NCBI GenBank assembly: GCA_007122045.1
Contig: SKJM01000004.1
Coordinates: 1 to 9,070, forward strand
Origin: Planctomycetales bacterium
GTDB taxonomy: Bacteria; Planctomycetota; Planctomycetia; Pirellulales; Thermoguttaceae
Direction of reading: 5' to 3'
DNA length: 9,070 bases
The position numbers and the translations under genes were made by a program. The stretch's first letter is position 1, and every line of letters starts with the position of its first letter. This document shows positions 6,600 to 9,070 of the stretch, piece by piece. Below the pieces are notes generated by a model that was not told the origin of the DNA, ran no database searches, and worked only from the letters and a program-made list of their open reading frames with translations.

Positions 6600-6611
6600 G
6601 GGGCATGCCCC
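6600..6611. repeat. 12-bp perfect palindrome downstream of clpP2
   Basis: GGGGCATGCCCC is fully self-complementary and begins 10 bp after the clpP2 stop. As RNA it would leave too small a loop without melting the centre, and no T-run follows, so it is a poor terminator. It could be a protein-binding site or a chance GC-rich palindrome. Confidence 0.35.
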
Positions 6612-6698
6612 TTCGCCCGCCCTGCTTGTATTGCCATTTGGGATGAGTTTGAGCCCGGCCCCATCCGCGGCTCGCCTTTTCACGAATACTTGTCGATG

Positions 6699-6728
6699 TT
6701 GACCGAGGGGGGCGATTGCCATTACGGT
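6699..6728 (+). promoter_or_regulatory. Possible promoter for the lipoprotein gene
   Basis: TTGACC (6699-6704) matches the -35 consensus at 5/6. With an 18-bp spacer, TACGGT (6723-6728) would be the -10 and matches only 3/6. A hairpin GGTGC-TTTGC-GCACC (6726-6740) lies at the presumed start of transcription, ahead of the lipoprotein ribosome site. The call is tentative because the -10 is poor. Confidence 0.25.
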
Positions 6729-6765
6729 GCTTTGCGCACCGGCGCTGTTTCTGCGCGAGGTCGTC

Positions 6766-7986
6766 ATGAAAATATGGTACGCCGCCCTGGTCGTGTTATC
6801 CTGCCTCCCGGCAGTGGGATGTCGCACGAATCCTCGAATCGCCGCGTTGCAACGCGACAACCGCCTGAAGGAGGACGAGATCTACCGGCTGCGCTGGCAG
6901 GTCGAGGATTACCAGGAGGAACTGGCGCGATGCCGGGAGTCGCTCGACGGCGGCGCAGCGCCGGCGCGCGGAGCACCCCACGGGGAAAGCATTCTTCAGC
7001 GCCTGGGCGCGGCGGCCGATGCGCCGCCGTCGGAGTTCTCGGTCCAAGTGGGCGAGGCGATGTCGCCGGACCAGTTTCTCGAGTCGCGCGACCTGACCGA
7101 ACCGTTCGAAGGACCGATACTTTCCTTCCCGGCGCCGGCCGGAGATGACGCAACTGCTCCCACCTGGCCGGAACCGGCTGAGCTGGAACCGACCGACGAG
7201 GCGCCGCGCTGGTCGCCCCCGCCCTCACGGCAAGAGGAAATTGAGCCTCCAAGCGACGCCCCACCGGCCGAACCGCCCGGCGCGGCACCCGGGGATCTAC
7301 CTGCCGAGCCGCCTGTCGACGCTGTGCCGGCACCGGCGTCGCCCGCCCGCGACAGCCGAGGCGTCAGCCGGATCCGCATCGACGCGGACGCAACCGGCGG
7401 TCACCGTCTCGACGGGGGGCCGGGTGACGACGGGTTGCGCGTGGTCATTGAACTGCTCGACGACGGCGGTCGGCCGCTACGGGTGCCCGCCGAGGTGAGC
7501 ATCGTCCTGCTCGATCCGAACCCGGCGTTGCAGAGTGACCCCACCCGCGCCGCACGAGGCGACTTTTGCGAAGAAGATGCCCTCGTGGCCCGGTGGGACT
7601 TTACCACCGAGGAGGTGGCCGCGGCCATTCGGGCGTCGCAAGGCGGCGAGCGGGGAATACCGCTGAAGGTCGTCTGGCGCGACAAGGTTCCACAGAGCGA
7701 AGCCCTTCACCTGTTCGTCCGCTACACGACCGTCGACGACCGTCTGCTGCAAGATCGGATCGAGTTGCGTATCCGTTTGAAGGGGTCGGCCGATTCGGCG
7801 GGGTGGCAGCGGGCGCCGGAGCCTCGACCGCCGGCTGCGGCCGAGGAGGACCGCGCGACCAGCCAGCCCGACCCGCCGGCCGTGTCCACCCGGCTTGCCA
7901 GCCGTCCCCGGGCGGCTTCCGACGAGGAGGCCCCGGCATCGCCACCGCGTCGGCAGCGTCCCCGGTGGTCGCCCGATCGGCCATAG
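6766..7986 (+). CDS. Uncharacterised lipoprotein: coiled coil, Pro-rich linker, beta-rich C-terminal domain
   Basis: I do not recognise a named family for this 406-residue protein. It begins with a short positive start and hydrophobic stretch (MKIWYAALVVLSCLPAVGC), with a probable lipidation Cys19 preceded by Ala-Val-Gly, an acceptable lipobox variant. Residues about 24-60 are charged and heptad-like, probably a coiled coil. Residues 61-200 are rich in Pro, Ala and Glu and probably disordered. Residues about 200-340 look like a folded beta-rich domain, with RVVIELLDDGGRPLRVPAEV, then ARWDFTTEEV and LFVRYTTVDDRLLQDRIEL. The tail (341-406) is again Pro/Arg-rich. The start ATG has GAGG 5 bases upstream, preferred over the frame opening at 6727. 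It should be membrane-anchored outside the cytoplasmic membrane. It stands apart from clpP2 by 175 bp, so it is probably its own unit. The role is unknown. Confidence 0.82.
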   Translation: MKIWYAALVVLSCLPAVGCRTNPRIAALQRDNRLKEDEIYRLRWQVEDYQEELARCRESLDGGAAPARGAPHGESILQRLGAAADAPPSEFSVQVGEAMSPDQFLESRDLTEPFEGPILSFPAPAGDDATAPTWPEPAELEPTDEAPRWSPPPSRQEEIEPPSDAPPAEPPGAAPGDLPAEPPVDAVPAPASPARDSRGVSRIRIDADATGGHRLDGGPGDDGLRVVIELLDDGGRPLRVPAEVSIVLLDPNPALQSDPTRAARGDFCEEDALVARWDFTTEEVAAAIRASQGGERGIPLKVVWRDKVPQSEALHLFVRYTTVDDRLLQDRIELRIRLKGSADSAGWQRAPEPRPPAAAEEDRATSQPDPPAVSTRLASRPRAASDEEAPASPPRRQRPRWSPDRP

Positions 7987-8069
7987 AGTGCCCAGTTAGC
8001 GCGCGTACAATGCCTATGAAATAAACAGTCCGCGCGCCCGTTCGGCGGGGATGGAACGACCCGAGGTTC

Positions 8070-8100
8070 GCGTAAGTCTCTTTCTGCAAAGCACTTACGC
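8070..8100. promoter_or_regulatory. Inverted repeat A upstream of glnA
   Basis: GCGTAAGT (8070-8077) and ACTTACGC (8093-8100) are perfect 8-bp complements separated by 15 bp. They lie about 30-60 bp upstream of the -24 element of the sigma54 promoter, where activator sites can sit. The right arm overlaps inverted repeat B. It could be an operator or, if transcribed from further upstream, an RNA stem. Confidence 0.45.
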
Positions 8101-8108
8101 TCAAGTGC
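8091..8108. promoter_or_regulatory. Inverted repeat B upstream of glnA (candidate activator site)
   Basis: GCACTT-ACGCTC-AAGTGC is a perfect 6-bp inverted repeat. The outer GCAC/GTGC arms recall NtrC enhancer sites, but the 10-base gap between GCAC and GTGC is longer than the usual 7, so it is not a standard NtrC box. It ends 20 bases before the sigma54 -24 element and shares ACTT (8093-8096) with inverted repeat A. Confidence 0.4.
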
Positions 8109-8128
8109 CCCGTATTCCGAGAATCCGC

Positions 8129-8144
8129 TGGCATCGGCTTTGCA
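8129..8144 (+). promoter_or_regulatory. Sigma54 (RpoN) -24/-12 promoter of glnA
   Basis: TGGCATCGGCTTTGCA closely fits the consensus TGGCACG-N4-TTGCA. GG (8130-8131) and GC (8142-8143) show the obligatory spacing of 12. Transcription would begin near 8155, giving a 5' leader of about 109 nt. Sigma54 promoters need an ATP-dependent enhancer-binding activator. glnA is a classic sigma54/NtrC target in proteobacteria, so nitrogen-regulated transcription is likely here. Confidence 0.75.
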
Positions 8145-8244
8145 TACCGCTTAGGCATATCGTGTACGTCGGCGGACCGTGCCAAGCAGCTCCGGCCCAT
8201 GCGCCCCCGCGTACTGACCTGCTTATTTCACAGCGACCGCACTA

Positions 8245-8253
8245 TAAGGAGGA
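8245..8253 (+). promoter_or_regulatory. Strong ribosome binding site of glnA
   Basis: TAAGGAGGA is an almost perfect Shine-Dalgarno sequence, ending about 10 bases before the glnA ATG. Most other genes in the window have weak or absent ribosome sites, so this suggests high translation of glnA. Confidence 0.85.
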
Positions 8254-8263
8254 TAGAATCAGC

Positions 8264-9070
8264 ATGACTCCCAAAGAGGTTTTGGCGCTATGCCGGGAAA
8301 AGGACGTGAAGGCCGTCGATCTGCGTTTCATGGACTTCCCCGGACTGTGGCAACATTTCACCATTCCGGTGGGCAAGCTCGATGAAGAGGTGTTCGAGGA
8401 GGGGCTCGGGTTCGACGGATCGAGTATCCGCGGATGGCAGGCCATCAACGAGAGCGACATGCTCGTGGTGCCCCAGCCGGAGACGGCCATGATCGATCCG
8501 TTCACCGAGCTGACCACCCTGTCGATGATCTGCAACATCCAGGACCCGATCACCCGCGAGGACTACTCGCGCGACCCCCGCAATGTCGCCCGCAAGGCCG
8601 TCAACTATATGAAGAGCACGGGCATCGGCGATACGTGCTTCATCGGGCCGGAGGCCGAGTTCTTCATCTTCGACGACATCCGCTTCGAGCAGACCCCCAA
8701 CGCCGGGTTCTATTACATCGACTCGGTCGAGGGGCAGTGGAACCGCGGGCGCGACGAGGGGCCGAACCTCGGCTCCAAACTCCGGTACAAGGAGGGGTAT
8801 TTCCCCGTGCCGCCGGCCGACCAGATGATGAACATCCGCAACGAGATGATGAACTATCTGATCGATTCGGGCATCGAAGTCGAGGCGCAGCACCACGAGG
8901 TGGGAACGGCCGGCCAGTCGGAAATCGACATGACGTTCGACACCCTGGTCGACATGGCCGACAAAATGATGATGTACAAGTACATCATCAAGAACGTGGC
9001 GCGGAAGCACAACAAGCTGGTCACGTTCATGCCCAAGCCCATCTACAGCGACAACGGCTCCGGCATGCAC
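8264..9070 (+). CDS. glnA: Glutamine synthetase type I, N-terminal part (partial)
   Basis: The first 269 codons are present and the gene runs off the window; full GS-I is about 470 residues. The enzyme makes glutamine from glutamate, ammonia and ATP in the cytosol and is the main route of ammonium assimilation. Visible features are the beta-grasp N-terminal domain (KAVDLRFMDFPGLWQHFTIP, about 16-35), the GFDGSSIRGW loop at 49-58, metal ligands Glu130 and Glu132 in GPEAEFFIFD, HHEVGTAGQSEID at 210-222 with further metal-binding glutamates, and the start of the ATP site KPIYSDNGSGMH at 258-269. The adenylylation Tyr region lies beyond the window, so GlnE control cannot be judged. The start is set by ATG 8264 after a strong AAGGAGG. 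Expression is probably nitrogen-regulated from the sigma54 promoter at 8129-8144. A long antisense frame over this gene is a codon-bias shadow. Confidence 0.98.
   Translation, partial: MTPKEVLALCREKDVKAVDLRFMDFPGLWQHFTIPVGKLDEEVFEEGLGFDGSSIRGWQAINESDMLVVPQPETAMIDPFTELTTLSMICNIQDPITREDYSRDPRNVARKAVNYMKSTGIGDTCFIGPEAEFFIFDDIRFEQTPNAGFYYIDSVEGQWNRGRDEGPNLGSKLRYKEGYFPVPPADQMMNIRNEMMNYLIDSGIEVEAQHHEVGTAGQSEIDMTFDTLVDMADKMMMYKYIIKNVARKHNKLVTFMPKPIYSDNGSGMH

Larger units (their letters stand above)
7987..8263 (+). other. glnA upstream control region
   Basis: The region between the lipoprotein stop and the glnA start holds two overlapping inverted repeats, a sigma54-type promoter and a strong ribosome site, listed separately. 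No open frame here looks coding. No convincing sigma70 promoter was found, although TACAAT occurs at 8006-8011 without a suitable -35. No clear terminator for the lipoprotein gene is seen; CCCG-TTCGG-CGGG near 8037 is a short stem without a T-run. Confidence 0.6.

Noticed and set aside
5976..6860. A 294-codon open frame antisense to clpP2
   Set aside because: It spans clpP2, an intergenic region and the lipoprotein start in the opposite sense, with low-complexity His/Val/Asp content typical of shadow translation.
8091..8108. A standard NtrC enhancer box
   Set aside because: The arms GCAC/GTGC fit, but the gap is 10 bases and not about 7, so I list it only as a candidate activator site.
8288..9070. 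A 260-codon open frame antisense to glnA
   Set aside because: Glutamine synthetase is unmistakable on the plus strand, and the antisense product is a repetitive His/Val/Asp shadow.
1..9070. Mobile element, prophage, CRISPR or defence system
   Set aside because: I saw no transposase, integrase, long terminal repeats, spaced direct repeats or defence-type domains. The single tRNA gene shows no duplicated 3' end that would mark an attachment site.

Overview
The window looks like core chromosome of a high-GC member of the Planctomycetota, possibly a Pirellulales-type genome. The evidence is an FHA protein with a long acidic Pro/Glu/Ala-rich tail, a small ASCH protein starting MLLFKK, a trigger factor followed by two adjacent clpP genes, and a Pro-rich coiled-coil lipoprotein of unknown family. 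The assignment comes from gene content and protein style, not from a database search. I see no insertion sequence, phage gene, CRISPR array or clear base-composition break.

Layout. (1) 1-1159, plus strand: the last 43 codons of a probable sugar-phosphate nucleotidyltransferase, then, 2 bp later, a GHMP kinase that strongly resembles plant glucuronokinase. Together they suggest a glucuronate-1-P to UDP-glucuronate salvage module. (2) 3239 down to 1184, minus strand: a likely operon FHA protein > ASCH protein > single-domain response regulator, with a good sigma70-type promoter at 3306-3334. It converges on the kinase gene. (3) 3240-3553: a divergent regulatory region. It carries the minus-strand promoter and, facing the other way, a TTGAAC-N16-TATAAT promoter with a perfect 12-bp palindrome in its spacer. 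(4) 3554-3626: tRNA-Gly(GCC).

(5) 3745-6590, plus strand: tig-clpP1-clpP2, a protein-folding and proteolysis operon with gaps of 30 and 20 bp. The trigger factor has an acidic N-terminal extension and a degraded PPIase domain. Both ClpPs keep the Ser-His-Asp triad, but ClpP1 has a changed active-site neighbourhood. No clpX follows. (6) 6766-7986: an uncharacterised lipoprotein with a coiled coil, a Pro-rich linker and a C-terminal beta-rich domain. (7) 7987-8263: the glnA control region, with two overlapping inverted repeats and a well-matched sigma54 (-24/-12) promoter. (8) 8264 to the window end: the first 269 codons of type I glutamine synthetase.

Most of the window is housekeeping. The points most worth following are the plant-type glucuronokinase, the nitrogen-type control region of glnA with mutually exclusive palindromes, the FHA-ASCH-REC operon, and the divergent ClpP1/ClpP2 pair.
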